The notes beneath the pieces were generated by a model. That model saw only the letters and a list, made by a program, of their open reading frames with translations. It was not told the DNA's origin and did no database searches. From Methylobacteriaceae bacterium (GTDB lineage: Bacteria; Pseudomonadota; Alphaproteobacteria; Rhizobiales; Beijerinckiaceae), in assembly GCA_020638135.1 (NCBI GenBank), contig JACKJE010000009.1, forward strand, positions 61,951 to 125,950: a stretch of 64,000 bases of DNA, written 5' to 3'. Shown here piece by piece: positions 17,109 to 25,851 of the stretch (the stretch's first letter is position 1; each line of letters opens with the position of its first letter). The translations under genes and the position numbers were made by a program.

Positions 17109-17924
17109 TCATCCGGCAATCTCGATCGAAACCGGCACATGGTCGGACGGCCGTTCCCAGCCGCGCGCTTCCTTGAGGACGTGCAGGTTCGCCAGCGAAT
17201 CCGCGAGACTCGGGCTCACCCATATGTGATCGAGGCGGCGGCCCTTGTCGGCCTTTTCCCAGTCGGGGGACCGGTAGCTCCACCAGGTGTAGAGACGCTG
17301 GTCTGCGGGCACGAACTCGCGCATCGCGTCGACCCAATGGCCCGCACGCCTGGCCGCTTCGAAGCGTTCGACCTCGATCGGCGTGTGGCTCACGACCTTG
17401 AGGAGCGCCTTGTGGCTCCAGACATCCGTCTCCAGGGGCGCGACGTTGATGTCGCCCACCAGCACCGTGTCGCGCCTGTTGGTGCGTTCCTCTCGCGCCC
17501 AATCGGCAAGTTCGTCGAAAAACGCGAGCTTGTGGGCGAATTTCGGATTGATTTGCGGATCCGGCTCATCGCCGCCGGCAGGCACGTAGAAATTGTGGAG
17601 TTCGATCGTCCGAGCGCCGATTTTCAACCCGACGCACAAATGGCGGGCGTCGCCCTTCCCGCAGAAATCTCGACGTCTGCTTTCCGTCAAAGGGCGACGC
17701 GAAGCTATAGCGACGCCGTGATAGCCCTTCTGGCCGTGGATTTCGATGTGTTCGTAGCCGAGCTCGCGAAAAGCCGAAAAGGGGAATTCACTATCCCGAC
17801 ATTTCGTCTCCTGCAGGCACAACACGTCCGGACCATGTTCGCGCAAGTAACGTGCGACGATCGGCATGCGCAGTCGAACGGAATTGATGTTCCAGGTCGC
17901 GATCTTGCAGGAGTTCTTGGCCAT
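17109..17924 (-). CDS. xthA: exodeoxyribonuclease III / AP endonuclease
   Basis: This DNA-repair nuclease cleaves at abasic sites and degrades 3' ends. The 271-residue protein has the metal-binding motifs KIATWNINSVR at the N-terminus and LQETKC, plus VGDINVAP in the middle. C-terminal RLDHIWVSPSL and SDHVPV complete the active site. It is convergent with the cNMP-domain gene and follows lolA by 76 bases on the same strand. Confidence 0.95.
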   Translation of the reverse strand: MAKNSCKIATWNINSVRLRMPIVARYLREHGPDVLCLQETKCRDSEFPFSAFRELGYEHIEIHGQKGYHGVAIASRRPLTESRRRDFCGKGDARHLCVGLKIGARTIELHNFYVPAGGDEPDPQINPKFAHKLAFFDELADWAREERTNRRDTVLVGDINVAPLETDVWSHKALLKVVSHTPIEVERFEAARRAGHWVDAMREFVPADQRLYTWWSYRSPDWEKADKGRRLDHIWVSPSLADSLANLHVLKEARGWERPSDHVPVSIEIAG

Positions 17925-18000
17925 TCAGCGAATGAACATGCCGTGGACGCGCGCGCAAGTGGCCGCCGCCGCGCTCCACAAGGCGTTCGATGTCTTCCCG

Positions 18001-18669
18001 TCAGTTCGGGTTCAACATCCGCTCGGTGTTGATCTTGAAGAGCGACGAATCGGGCGCCTGCGCGAGATCGACATTGAACAGCGACACCAGGGTCTCGTAG
18101 CCCTGCGGATCGGTGACATGCCATTGCTTCAGCTCGAAGGTCTTGGGATCGAAAATCAGCTTGATCAGCGACGTGCCGCCGAATGTGGCCTTGTCTTCGA
18201 TGGAAATGACGACGCCATTCTTGTTTTCGCTGACGCCGAGAATCTTGACGTCTCGACGAAGGTCGATCCGCTCCTTCAGCAGGAATTTCAACGGCGTCTG
18301 GCTGATGAAATACATGTCGTTCGTCGCGAGCTTTCGGTCGCGAATCGCAACCGAGGTCCCATCGGCAACGATCTCAAGCGTGGCCGGCTGGGCATATTCG
18401 AAGCGTAGGCGTCCGGGCCGCCTTACATACAGCTTGCCTTCAGAGCGCCGGCCATCCGCACCGACCTGCACGAAATCGGCGATCAGGTTGGTCGCGCTGT
18501 TGAGATAGGCGTTGGCGCGGTCGATTGCCGCGTCCGGCGTGACCTTTCCGGACGCCGCGGCGGTCTTGACGCCCTTGGCGGGCGAGGAAGACGGATGTGT
18601 CTGGGCGAGCGCGGGCGCGGCGCCCATCAGGAGCACTGCCGTCGCGACGACCTGCAATCGGTGCAACAT
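18001..18669 (-). CDS. lolA: LolA-type outer-membrane lipoprotein carrier
   Basis: LolA carries lipoproteins through the periplasm from LolCDE to the outer membrane. The 222-residue product has a cleavable signal peptide ending near ALAQ (residue 23). The mature domain has ANAYLNSATNLIADFVQV and the strand pattern GKLYVRRPGRLRFEYAQP, characteristic of LolA. It follows ftsK by about 60 bases on the same strand; ftsK-lolA-xthA is a familiar alphaproteobacterial order. Confidence 0.9.
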   Translation of the reverse strand: MLHRLQVVATAVLLMGAAPALAQTHPSSSPAKGVKTAAASGKVTPDAAIDRANAYLNSATNLIADFVQVGADGRRSEGKLYVRRPGRLRFEYAQPATLEIVADGTSVAIRDRKLATNDMYFISQTPLKFLLKERIDLRRDVKILGVSENKNGVVISIEDKATFGGTSLIKLIFDPKTFELKQWHVTDPQGYETLVSLFNVDLAQAPDSSLFKINTERMLNPN

Positions 18670-18729
18670 TGAAAGACCCTCGATCGTCGCTGATCTAGGC
18701 GCCAGATATGGCGAATTGAAGAAGGGCGC

Positions 18730-21273
18730 TCATTCCGCCTCGCTCGGGCTGAACGCGCCTCGATCGACTCCGGCGCCGACCAGAATCTCGCGTTTACCGG
18801 CATGGTTGGCCTGTCCGACGAGGCCTTCCTTCTCCATGCGCTCGACCAGCGATGCGGCCTTGTTGTAGCCGACGGAGAGGCGGCGCTGGATGTAGGAGAC
18901 GGAGCACTTGCGGTCGCGCAGCACGATGTTGACGGCGCGGTCGTAGAGGTCGGCGCTCTCGTCGCCGAAATCGCCTGACGCGGCCGGGCCTTCGCCGCCG
19001 TCCTCGTCCTCGTCTTCGGCCGTGATCGCGTCGAGATAGTCGGGCGCGCCCTGCATCTTGAGGTGCGCGACGACCTTTTCGACCTCGTGATCGGACACGA
19101 AGGGCCCGTGCACGCGCGAAATCCGCGCGCCGCCGGCCATGTAGAGCATGTCGCCCTGGCCGAGCAGCTGTTCGGCGCCCTGTTCGCCGAGGATCGTGCG
19201 GCTGTCGATCTTGGAGGTGACCTGGAAGGAGATGCGGGTCGGGAAGTTCGCCTTGATCGTGCCGGTGATGACGTCGACCGAGGGGCGCTGGGTGGCCATG
19301 ATCAGATGGATGCCGGCGGCGCGCGCCATCTGGGCGAGGCGCTGGATCGCGCCCTCGATGTCCTTGCCGGCGACCATCATGAGATCGGCCATCTCGTCGA
19401 CCACCACCACGATGTAGGGCAGGGGCTCGAGCGACATGTCCTCCTGTTCGTAGATGGCTTCGCCGGTGGCGCGATCGAAGCCGGTCTGGACGGTGCGCGT
19501 GATCGTCTCGTTCTTCTGGGCGGCTTCGGCCAGGCGCGCGTTAAAACCGTCGATGTTGCGCACGCCGAGCTTGGACATTTTCTTGTAGCGGTCCTCCATC
19601 TCGCGGACCGCCCACTTCAAGGCCACCACGGCCTTCTTGGGGTCGGTGACGACGGGGGTGAGGAGGTGCGGGATACCGTCGTAGACGGAGAGTTCCAGCA
19701 TCTTCGGATCGACCATGATGAGGCGGCACTGCTCGGGCTTGAGGCGGTAGAGCAGGGACAGGATCATGGTGTTGATGGCGACGGACTTGCCGGAGCCGGT
19801 GGTGCCGGCGACCAGCAGATGCGGCATGCGCGCGAGATCGACGATGACGGGCTCGCCGCCGATGGTTTTGCCGAGCGCGATGGCGAGGCGGTGTTTTGAG
19901 CCCTCGAAGTCCGCCGAAGCGAGGAGTTCGCGCAGATAGACGGTCTCGCGGTCCTGGTTGGGCAGTTCGACGCCGATGGCGTTGCGGCCCTGGACGACGG
20001 CGACGCGGGCGGAAATGGCGGACATGGAGCGGGCGATGTCGTCGGCGAGCCCGATGACGCGGCTCGACTTCACGCCGGGCGCGGGTTCGAGCTCGTAGAG
20101 CGTCACTACCGGACCCGGCCGAACATTGACGATCTCGCCCTTCACACCGAAATCGTCCAGAACGCCTTCGAGCAGACGCGCGTTCTGCGTCAACGAATCT
20201 TCGGATATGCGACGCGCCGGCCTGCGCGGTTCCGCCAGAAGGGCGAGCGCCGGCAAGTGATAGCTTTGCCGATCGAAGAGCCCGGGCTGGGTTTCCTTGT
20301 TTGCGCGACGACCCTGCTTTAGCGGTCCTGCCTGCTGCGCGATGACGACCTGAGGCTGGACGCCCGCGGGACCCGTGTTTGGAGGATCCGACGTTGCGCC
20401 GTCCAGCGGCTGCAGCGCGGGCTTCCAGGCGGGCCCTGCCTGCGGACCGGGCGCCAGGAAGCTCGGCTCGACACGTCGACGCATGTCTGGTCCGTCAGCC
20501 GACACAACCGGATCGTCCCCGATGTGCGGGCGCCGCCAGCCGATCCGCTGTATCCGCCGAAGCGCCGAGCTCTTTACCGCGATCAGCGCATGCAGGGCGG
20601 CGCCAACCGAAATCAATGCAGTTCCCGGCTCATCGTCGCGTTCGGCGTGATCGCGTTCGCGGCGCGTCTTCCGCGTTTTCTGGATCGATGCGACGGTATC
20701 TGGCTCGGTTTGCCTCCGCCCGCCGCAAGCGGCGGTGAGGCTGAGGATTGCGCTTGCAGCGAGCGCGATGGTCGCCGCAAGCATGGCGATGCGTACGCCG
20801 CCTGTCGCCCATCGCGCTACGCTGGCGATGGCGTCGCCGATCATGCCGCCCAGACCCGTTGGCAACGGCCAGCGCCCTGGCGGCGGCAACATCGAGGCAA
20901 CCGCCGCGGCGCTCAGCGCGCCCAGAAGCCAGAAGGCCAGCCTCGATTTCGGCCGGTCCAATCCGTGATCAACCACAAGGCGCCAGCCCAGGAGCGCAAT
21001 CGGCGCCAGAAGCGCAATCGATCCGATTCCGAATATCTGCGTCAGCAGGTCCGCGACAATGGCGCCGCGCAGGCCCAGGACATTGCGGATTGCCCCATCT
21101 GTCGCGTGGTTGAGACTCGGGTCGCGCGTCGACCATGTCGCGAGCGCAAGCCCGGTAAGTATCACCGTCGCGATCAGCCCGACGCCCGCCAGTTCAGCGA
21201 TCCGCCGCGACAGGAAAAGCCGGGCGGTGGCGGGGAAGCTGCCGACAAAGGCCGAATAGCCAGCGTTGCGCAT
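18730..21273 (-). CDS. ftsK: DNA translocase FtsK
   Basis: FtsK sits at the septum, pumps DNA and activates XerCD recombination at dif. The 847-residue protein has N-terminal transmembrane helices (about residues 25-190), a proline- and arginine-rich linker, a RecA-like motor with Walker A GTTGSGKSVAINTM and a Walker B-like VVVDEMADLMM. A C-terminal winged-helix gamma domain (RRLSVGYNKAASLVERME) recognises KOPS. Antisense open frames over this gene are shadows. A perfect CtrA-type box lies 65 bases upstream of the start. Confidence 0.96.
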   Translation of the reverse strand: MRNAGYSAFVGSFPATARLFLSRRIAELAGVGLIATVILTGLALATWSTRDPSLNHATDGAIRNVLGLRGAIVADLLTQIFGIGSIALLAPIALLGWRLVVDHGLDRPKSRLAFWLLGALSAAAVASMLPPPGRWPLPTGLGGMIGDAIASVARWATGGVRIAMLAATIALAASAILSLTAACGGRRQTEPDTVASIQKTRKTRRERDHAERDDEPGTALISVGAALHALIAVKSSALRRIQRIGWRRPHIGDDPVVSADGPDMRRRVEPSFLAPGPQAGPAWKPALQPLDGATSDPPNTGPAGVQPQVVIAQQAGPLKQGRRANKETQPGLFDRQSYHLPALALLAEPRRPARRISEDSLTQNARLLEGVLDDFGVKGEIVNVRPGPVVTLYELEPAPGVKSSRVIGLADDIARSMSAISARVAVVQGRNAIGVELPNQDRETVYLRELLASADFEGSKHRLAIALGKTIGGEPVIVDLARMPHLLVAGTTGSGKSVAINTMILSLLYRLKPEQCRLIMVDPKMLELSVYDGIPHLLTPVVTDPKKAVVALKWAVREMEDRYKKMSKLGVRNIDGFNARLAEAAQKNETITRTVQTGFDRATGEAIYEQEDMSLEPLPYIVVVVDEMADLMMVAGKDIEGAIQRLAQMARAAGIHLIMATQRPSVDVITGTIKANFPTRISFQVTSKIDSRTILGEQGAEQLLGQGDMLYMAGGARISRVHGPFVSDHEVEKVVAHLKMQGAPDYLDAITAEDEDEDGGEGPAASGDFGDESADLYDRAVNIVLRDRKCSVSYIQRRLSVGYNKAASLVERMEKEGLVGQANHAGKREILVGAGVDRGAFSPSEAE

Positions 21274-21337
21274 AAATTTCCGACGCGTCTTCGAAAAATG
21301 GCTGTCTCGCCATTCTCCGCAGACTAGGAAACCGGGG

Positions 21338-21352
21338 TTAAGGACCGCTTAA
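21338..21352. promoter_or_regulatory. CtrA-type box TTAA-N7-TTAA upstream of ftsK
   Basis: All eight fixed positions of the CtrA consensus are present. The site is the core of a 19-base inverted repeat, GGTTAAG at 21336-21342 and CTTAACC at 21348-21354. It lies between the tesB stop and the ftsK start, placed for control of ftsK. Confidence 0.65.
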
Positions 21353-21381
21353 CCTTGCCCGTTTCTTACCGTGGTCGCGCG

Positions 21382-22239
21382 TCAGCGAGGACGGATCAGC
21401 CCTTCCTGGGCGACAGAGGCGACCAATCGGCCATCGCGTGTGAAAATCGAACCGCGCGTCAGGCCGCGCGCGCCGGAACTGGATGGGCTGTCTTGCGCAT
21501 ACAGCAGCCAGTCATCGGCGCGGAACGGCCTGTGAAACCAGAGTGCGTGATCGAGACTGGCGACCTGCATGTCACTCTGAAAAGCGGACCGCCCGTGCGC
21601 GATGAGAGCCGTATCGAGAAGCGTCATGTCCGAGAGATAGGCGAGCACCGCGCGATGGACGGCTGGATCGTCGGGCAATCCGCCCGAGGCGCGGAACCAC
21701 ACGTATTGCACCGGCTCGCCCGGAATGCCGGCGCGCGGCTTGTAGCGAGTTCGATCAACCGGGCGGCTCTCGATCGGGCGTGGCTGGTCGAAGAAGCGGC
21801 GAATTGGCTCGGGTGTCGCTTCGGTGAAGCTCGCCTTCAATTCGGCTTCGGAGGGCAGATCCTCCGGTTGGGTCACGCGCGGCATCGAAATGGCGTGTTC
21901 GAGGCCTTCCTCTTCGACCTGGAAGGACGCAGACAGAGAAAAGATCGCCCGACCGTGCTGGATGGCGACGCAATTGCGGGTCGCAAAGCTCTTGCCGTCG
22001 CGGATCCGATCGACTTCGTAGACAATCGGAACCGAGGGATCGCCTGGCAAGATGAAATAGCCGTGCAGCGAATGTGGCGGCCGATCATTGACCGTCCGCG
22101 CCGCGGCGACCAGAGACTGCGAAATGACAAGCCCGCCGAAAACGCGCTGCCATCCGACCTGCGGGCTGCGACCACGATAGATATTCCGCTCGATCCGTTC
22201 GAGATCGAGGATTTCCAGCAGATCGCCGATCGCGCTCAT
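21382..22239 (-). CDS. tesB: acyl-CoA thioesterase II
   Basis: TesB hydrolyses medium- and long-chain acyl-CoA to free fatty acid and CoA. The 285-residue product shows the double hotdog fold pattern: N-terminal YRGRSPQVGWQRVFGGLVISQ, central LHGYFILPGDPSVPIVYEV and the C-terminal SLDHALWFHRPFRADDWLLY segment. The catalytic Asp/Thr/Gln set cannot be fully verified by eye. It lies between amtB and ftsK on the same strand, 41 bases after amtB, and is probably read with it. Confidence 0.9.
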   Translation of the reverse strand: MSAIGDLLEILDLERIERNIYRGRSPQVGWQRVFGGLVISQSLVAAARTVNDRPPHSLHGYFILPGDPSVPIVYEVDRIRDGKSFATRNCVAIQHGRAIFSLSASFQVEEEGLEHAISMPRVTQPEDLPSEAELKASFTEATPEPIRRFFDQPRPIESRPVDRTRYKPRAGIPGEPVQYVWFRASGGLPDDPAVHRAVLAYLSDMTLLDTALIAHGRSAFQSDMQVASLDHALWFHRPFRADDWLLYAQDSPSSSGARGLTRGSIFTRDGRLVASVAQEGLIRPR

Positions 22240-22280
22240 CCAATCGCCACCTTGTAGTCCGCCGAACTGGCGGAAGGGGG

Positions 22281-23600
22281 CTATTGATGGAGGGCCTCGC
22301 CATGCAAGGCAAGATCGAGACCCATGCGCTCGTCATCGGAATCGGTCCGAAGACCGACAAGCAGGTTGGTCGCCTTGAGCGAAATCCAGGTTCCGATCAG
22401 ACACCACACCGTAATCACGACGACGCCAATCGCCTGGATCAGCAACTGGCGTGGGGCGCCGTCGAGCAGCCCGGAAATGCCGGCTTCCGAAGCGGTGGCG
22501 CTGACCGAGGCGGTAGCGAAAACGCCCGCCATCAGCGTGCCGATGATGCCGCCGACGCCGTGAACGCCAAAGACGTCGAGAGAATCATCATATTTGAAGC
22601 GGACTTTCACGCGAGTGCAGGCGTAATAGCAGACAGCGCCTGCGGTGCAGCCGATAACGACGCCGTGCCAGGGCAGAACATAGCCGGACGCCGGCGTGAT
22701 TGTACCAAGGCCCGCCACGGCGCCGGAGATGAGGCCGAGAACCGATGGCTTGCCGCGCTCGGCCCACTCGAGAGCGCTCCAGACGATTGCGCCGGAGCTC
22801 GCAGCAAGGTGCGTCGCGACAATGGCGAAGACGGCGCGCGCGCCGGCGCCGTAGGCCGAACCGCCGTTGAAGCCGAACCAGCCGACCCAGAGCAGCCCGG
22901 TGCCGATGACGGCCATGGAAAGATCGAACGGCGCGAGGTTTTCTTTGCCGTAACCCTGGCGAGCGCCCAACATCAGCGCGGCGAGCAGGCCCGCGACGCC
23001 GGCGTTTATGTGGACGACCGTGCCGCCGGCGAAATCGATCACGCCCATTTTGGCGAGAAAGCCGCCGCCCCAAACCCAATGGGCCGAAGGAACATAGACG
23101 AGAAACAGCCAGAAGACGCTGAACAGAAGGAAGGCCGAAAACTTCAGGCGATCCGCCACGGCGCCCGCGACCAAGGCGCAGGTGATCACGGCGAACGTCA
23201 TTTGATAGACGGCGAACAGCAGCTCAGGAATTGTCGCGGCGAACGGGCTGACGGTCTCCACGCCGATTCCCGCAAAGAAAGAACGCCCGAACTCCCCGAT
23301 CCAGCGGCCTTCGCCGTGGAAGCTGAGCGAGTAGGCGAAGGCGAACCAGAGAACCGAGATCAGCGCCGTTGCGGAGAAGCTCTGCGCCATCGTGGCGAGC
23401 ACGTTCTTCTTTCGGACCATGCCGGCGTAGAACATGGCCAGCCCGGGAATGGTCATCATCAGAACGAGCGCGGTGGCTGCGATCATGAAGCCGGTATCGG
23501 CAGCGCTGATAGAGGAGGCGTCTGCGGCGAGGGCGGCGGACGGCGTGGCAAACCATACGAGCGCTATTGTGGCGCCCACGCTACGAGACAGTTTCTTCAT
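22281..23600 (-). CDS. amtB: ammonium transporter Amt
   Basis: Amt proteins are trimeric inner-membrane ammonium channels. From the ATG at 23600 the product has 439 residues, with an N-terminal signal-like segment (residues 1-25) followed by about eleven hydrophobic helices. Conserved features are GLAMFYAGMVRKKNVLATM, the pore motif WVWGGGFLAKMGVIDFAGGTVVH in part, and FKYDDSLDVFGVHGVGG with the twin-histidine region. A TTG at 23615 is a possible longer start. No glnK (PII) gene adjoins it, which is unusual because glnK-amtB is the common pair. Confidence 0.94.
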   Translation of the reverse strand: MKKLSRSVGATIALVWFATPSAALAADASSISAADTGFMIAATALVLMMTIPGLAMFYAGMVRKKNVLATMAQSFSATALISVLWFAFAYSLSFHGEGRWIGEFGRSFFAGIGVETVSPFAATIPELLFAVYQMTFAVITCALVAGAVADRLKFSAFLLFSVFWLFLVYVPSAHWVWGGGFLAKMGVIDFAGGTVVHINAGVAGLLAALMLGARQGYGKENLAPFDLSMAVIGTGLLWVGWFGFNGGSAYGAGARAVFAIVATHLAASSGAIVWSALEWAERGKPSVLGLISGAVAGLGTITPASGYVLPWHGVVIGCTAGAVCYYACTRVKVRFKYDDSLDVFGVHGVGGIIGTLMAGVFATASVSATASEAGISGLLDGAPRQLLIQAIGVVVITVWCLIGTWISLKATNLLVGLRTDSDDERMGLDLALHGEALHQ

Positions 23601-23714
23601 GTGCCTAGATTTCAATCAGCGGTGACGAAGCACGGTGATCAAAAAGGCATCTTTGCAACAGAAGCAAGCCGCATTCTGCTGCAATATTATGCATTTCGCT
23701 CTATTAATGGACTA

Positions 23715-23930
23715 TCAGAGACTCCGTGCCTCGTCCGCCAGCATGATCGGAATGCCGTCGCGAATGGGGTAGGCTAGCTTCGCGGCGCTGGAGATCAACT
23801 CGTTCCGATCAGCATCGTATTTCAGCGTCGTTTTCGTGAGCGGGCAAACCAGAAGTTCCAGCATCCGCGGGTCAATTCGAGACTTTTCGTCCCGCATTTC
23901 ATATTCCGGCCCACAATCCTGATCCGACAT
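23715..23930 (-). CDS. Trm112-like small protein
   Basis: Trm112-family proteins are small zinc-ribbon-like partners that stabilise methyltransferases. The 71-residue product has the typical LELLVCPLTK segment and the IRDGIPIMLADEAR ending. Bacterial members have fewer cysteines than eukaryotic ones, as here. An internal ATG at residue 12 is an alternative start. It follows the LON-domain and thioredoxin genes on the same strand with short gaps. Confidence 0.85.
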   Translation of the reverse strand: MSDQDCGPEYEMRDEKSRIDPRMLELLVCPLTKTTLKYDADRNELISSAAKLAYPIRDGIPIMLADEARSL

Positions 23931-23943
23931 AGCAGCGCCTTTC

Positions 23944-24606
23944 CTAGTGCAGCGGCGATCGTCCGTCGTTTCCAGCCAATTCCAATTCGGCGATGGCGAC
24001 GAGGACCTCGGCCCGGGCGCGCAAGCCGTCGGCCTCCAGGAGCGCCTGCTTTTCCCGAATGCCGAACGGGCTCATCATCGCGAGCGAATTGATGAGATCC
24101 TCGTCCGACGCATTCGACACGGCCTCCCAATTGATCTTTATCGTGTTGCGCTCGGCATAGGCGCGCAACGCCGTCAAAACCGCTTCACGATCGGCGCGCT
24201 CGGCATCAGCTAGGGGCGTCAGATCATCCGAGAAATCCACGTATCCCGCCTCAAACGAGCGAAACAGCGTGTCGCTTGTCGTCTCCCTGCCGATCCGAAA
24301 GCGGCAGACGCCTTCCAGGGAGATGAAATATCTGCCATCTCCCGTTTCAGCGAATCGTGTGATCTTTCCGGCGCATCCCACCGCGCACAGAGCCGGTGTC
24401 GCCTCACTGGCCGAATGTGGTTGCGGCTGGATCATGCCGATCAGTCGCTTGCCCGCGAGCGCCGCGTCCACCATCGCGAGGTAGCGCGGCTCGAATATGT
24501 TCAGCGGCAGTTCCGCCCGCGGCAGCAGCAGACATCCAGCCAGAGGGAAAACCGGCAATTCCCGGGGAAGTTCGCCGATGTCTTCATATGGTCGGTTTAT
24601 CGCCAT
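23944..24606 (-). CDS. LON N-terminal (substrate-binding) domain protein without protease
   Basis: The 220-residue product is the PUA-like LON-SB domain only: LPVFPLAGCLLLPRAELPLNIFEPRYLAM at the N-terminus (quoted in part) and the CAGKITRFAETGDGRYFI stretch in the middle. There is no AAA+ or Ser/Lys protease domain, so it is a stand-alone family member rather than Lon. Its role is unknown, possibly substrate or cofactor binding in proteostasis. It lies between a CnoX-like thioredoxin and the Trm112-like gene. Confidence 0.85.
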   Translation of the reverse strand: MAINRPYEDIGELPRELPVFPLAGCLLLPRAELPLNIFEPRYLAMVDAALAGKRLIGMIQPQPHSASEATPALCAVGCAGKITRFAETGDGRYFISLEGVCRFRIGRETTSDTLFRSFEAGYVDFSDDLTPLADAERADREAVLTALRAYAERNTIKINWEAVSNASDEDLINSLAMMSPFGIREKQALLEADGLRARAEVLVAIAELELAGNDGRSPLH

Positions 24607-24625
24607 CCGCGCCGTATCAGGTCCG

Positions 24626-25516
24626 TCATGAGAACAGCATGGCCGAGAGCTTCCGGCGGGCGGCTTTCGTCGCCGGGTCGATCGGGCCCCAGACCTCGAA
24701 ATACTGAAGGAGCTGCTTGCGCGCGCCGTCGTCGTTCCAGTCGCGATTGCGCTTGATGATCGCCAACAAGATGTCGGCGGCCTGGTTGCGATCGCCAGCG
24801 CCGTTCAAAGCCAGTGCAAAATCGAACTGTGCTTGAAGGTCGTCCGGAGCGTCGGCAGCTTTTTTCCGAAGCGCTTCGAGATCGCCCACAGCCTCGGCCC
24901 GCGAGGCGACTTCGAGGGCCGCTGCGACCTGCCTCAGCGCAACGTCGCCCCGGACATTTTCAGGCAGGGTTTCGAATATTGCGGCGGCGCGCTCCGTTTC
25001 GCCCAGAGCAAGCATCGCGCGCAAGTAAGCGCCGATCGCCTTGGCGTTTTCGGGTTCGCCGGCGACGGCCTGCTCCGCCAGTTCGAGCGCCCGCTCTACC
25101 TCGCCAGCCTCCATGGCCGCCTCGGCTTGTGCGAGCGCTTCACCGCCGGGGCCCAGGGGTCCTACCAGTCGTTCGAGGAACGCGACGATCTGGCTTTCCG
25201 GCAAGGCGCCGACGAAGCCGTCGACCGGCTGTCCGCGCTGAAATGCGATCACAGCCGGAATCGACTGAATCCCCAATTGCTGGGCGATCTGCGGGTGATC
25301 GTCGATGTTCATCTTCACAAGCCGGGCCTTGTCGCCCGCAGACGCCACTGCGCGCTCCAAAACCGGCGCCAGCTGTTTGCAAGGGCCGCACCAAGGGGCC
25401 CAGAAGTCGACGAGAATGGCCCGCTGCATGGAGGCCGTCAGCACGTCAGCGCGGAACGTCGCCGTCGACGTTTCGATCACGCCGCCTTCGGTCGTTTCCG
25501 CCGTTCCCGCATTCAT
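24626..25516 (-). CDS. thioredoxin-TPR protein, CnoX/YbbN-like
   Basis: The 296-residue protein has an N-terminal thioredoxin domain with WCGPC (Cys43, Cys46) and an all-helical C-terminal TPR-like region (about 130-290). This is the architecture of CnoX/YbbN, a chaperedoxin that holds oxidised proteins and passes them to GroEL or DnaK. E. coli CnoX lacks the CxxC pair, while many alphaproteobacterial versions keep it, so redox activity is likely here. It is first in the leftward set with the LON-domain and Trm112-like genes. Confidence 0.88.
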   Translation of the reverse strand: MNAGTAETTEGGVIETSTATFRADVLTASMQRAILVDFWAPWCGPCKQLAPVLERAVASAGDKARLVKMNIDDHPQIAQQLGIQSIPAVIAFQRGQPVDGFVGALPESQIVAFLERLVGPLGPGGEALAQAEAAMEAGEVERALELAEQAVAGEPENAKAIGAYLRAMLALGETERAAAIFETLPENVRGDVALRQVAAALEVASRAEAVGDLEALRKKAADAPDDLQAQFDFALALNGAGDRNQAADILLAIIKRNRDWNDDGARKQLLQYFEVWGPIDPATKAARRKLSAMLFS

Positions 25517-25604
25517 GGGCCAACTCCTCGTGGCGATTTCGCTCTCTGGAAGTTCAGGAAATAGGCCGCGCCGGAAGCTATCGCAACCTCGGCGGCAGGA
25601 CCTG

Positions 25605-25633
25605 TTGCATTATTCGAAGCTTTGCGTCATATA
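25605..25633 (+). promoter_or_regulatory. probable promoter of tRNA-Gly
   Basis: A -35-like TTGCAT (25605-25610) and a -10-like CATATA (25628-25633) are separated by 17 bases. They lie 28 bases upstream of the tRNA 5' end, a normal distance for a tRNA leader. The match is moderate. Confidence 0.5.
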
Positions 25634-25661
25634 GCCCGCGCCGACGGCGTCGGCGACGGAT

Positions 25662-25736
25662 GCGGGTGTAGCTCAGGGGTAGAGCACAACCTTGCCAAGG
25701 TTGGGGTCGAGGGTTCGAATCCCTTCGCCCGCTCCA
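25662..25736 (+). tRNA. tRNA-Gly (anticodon GCC)
   Basis: The acceptor arms GCGGGTG (25662-25668) and CGCCCGC (25726-25732) pair over seven positions, with one G-T pair. The D arm has GCTC..GAGC, the anticodon loop reads CTTGCCAAG, the T arm has GGTTCGAATCCC, and the discriminator T is followed by an encoded CCA (25734-25736). The gene is complete at 75 bases with no intron. Confidence 0.97.
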
Positions 25737-25851
25737 TTCAGCCGACTATGGCGACGGTACGGCGCGCATTGCGCGATCGGCCGGTGTCGGTGGACCAGCA
25801 ATCACGAAAGCGTAGTTGCATACGACGCTCCCGTGCGCCTAACATTCCCCG

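Noticed and set aside
19063..19899. A 278-residue plus-strand frame opposite ftsK
   Set aside because: The protein is rich in Gly, Asp and His without any domain pattern, and it mirrors the ftsK motor domain. It is a shadow.
23601..23714. Sigma-54 promoter upstream of amtB
   Set aside because: A GG...TTGC arrangement is present on the minus strand, but the GG to GC spacing is 12 rather than 10 bases, so it does not fit the consensus.
22284..23777. A 497-residue plus-strand frame opposite amtB
   Set aside because: It is antisense to a clear membrane-transporter gene and has a low-complexity, charged composition typical of a shadow.
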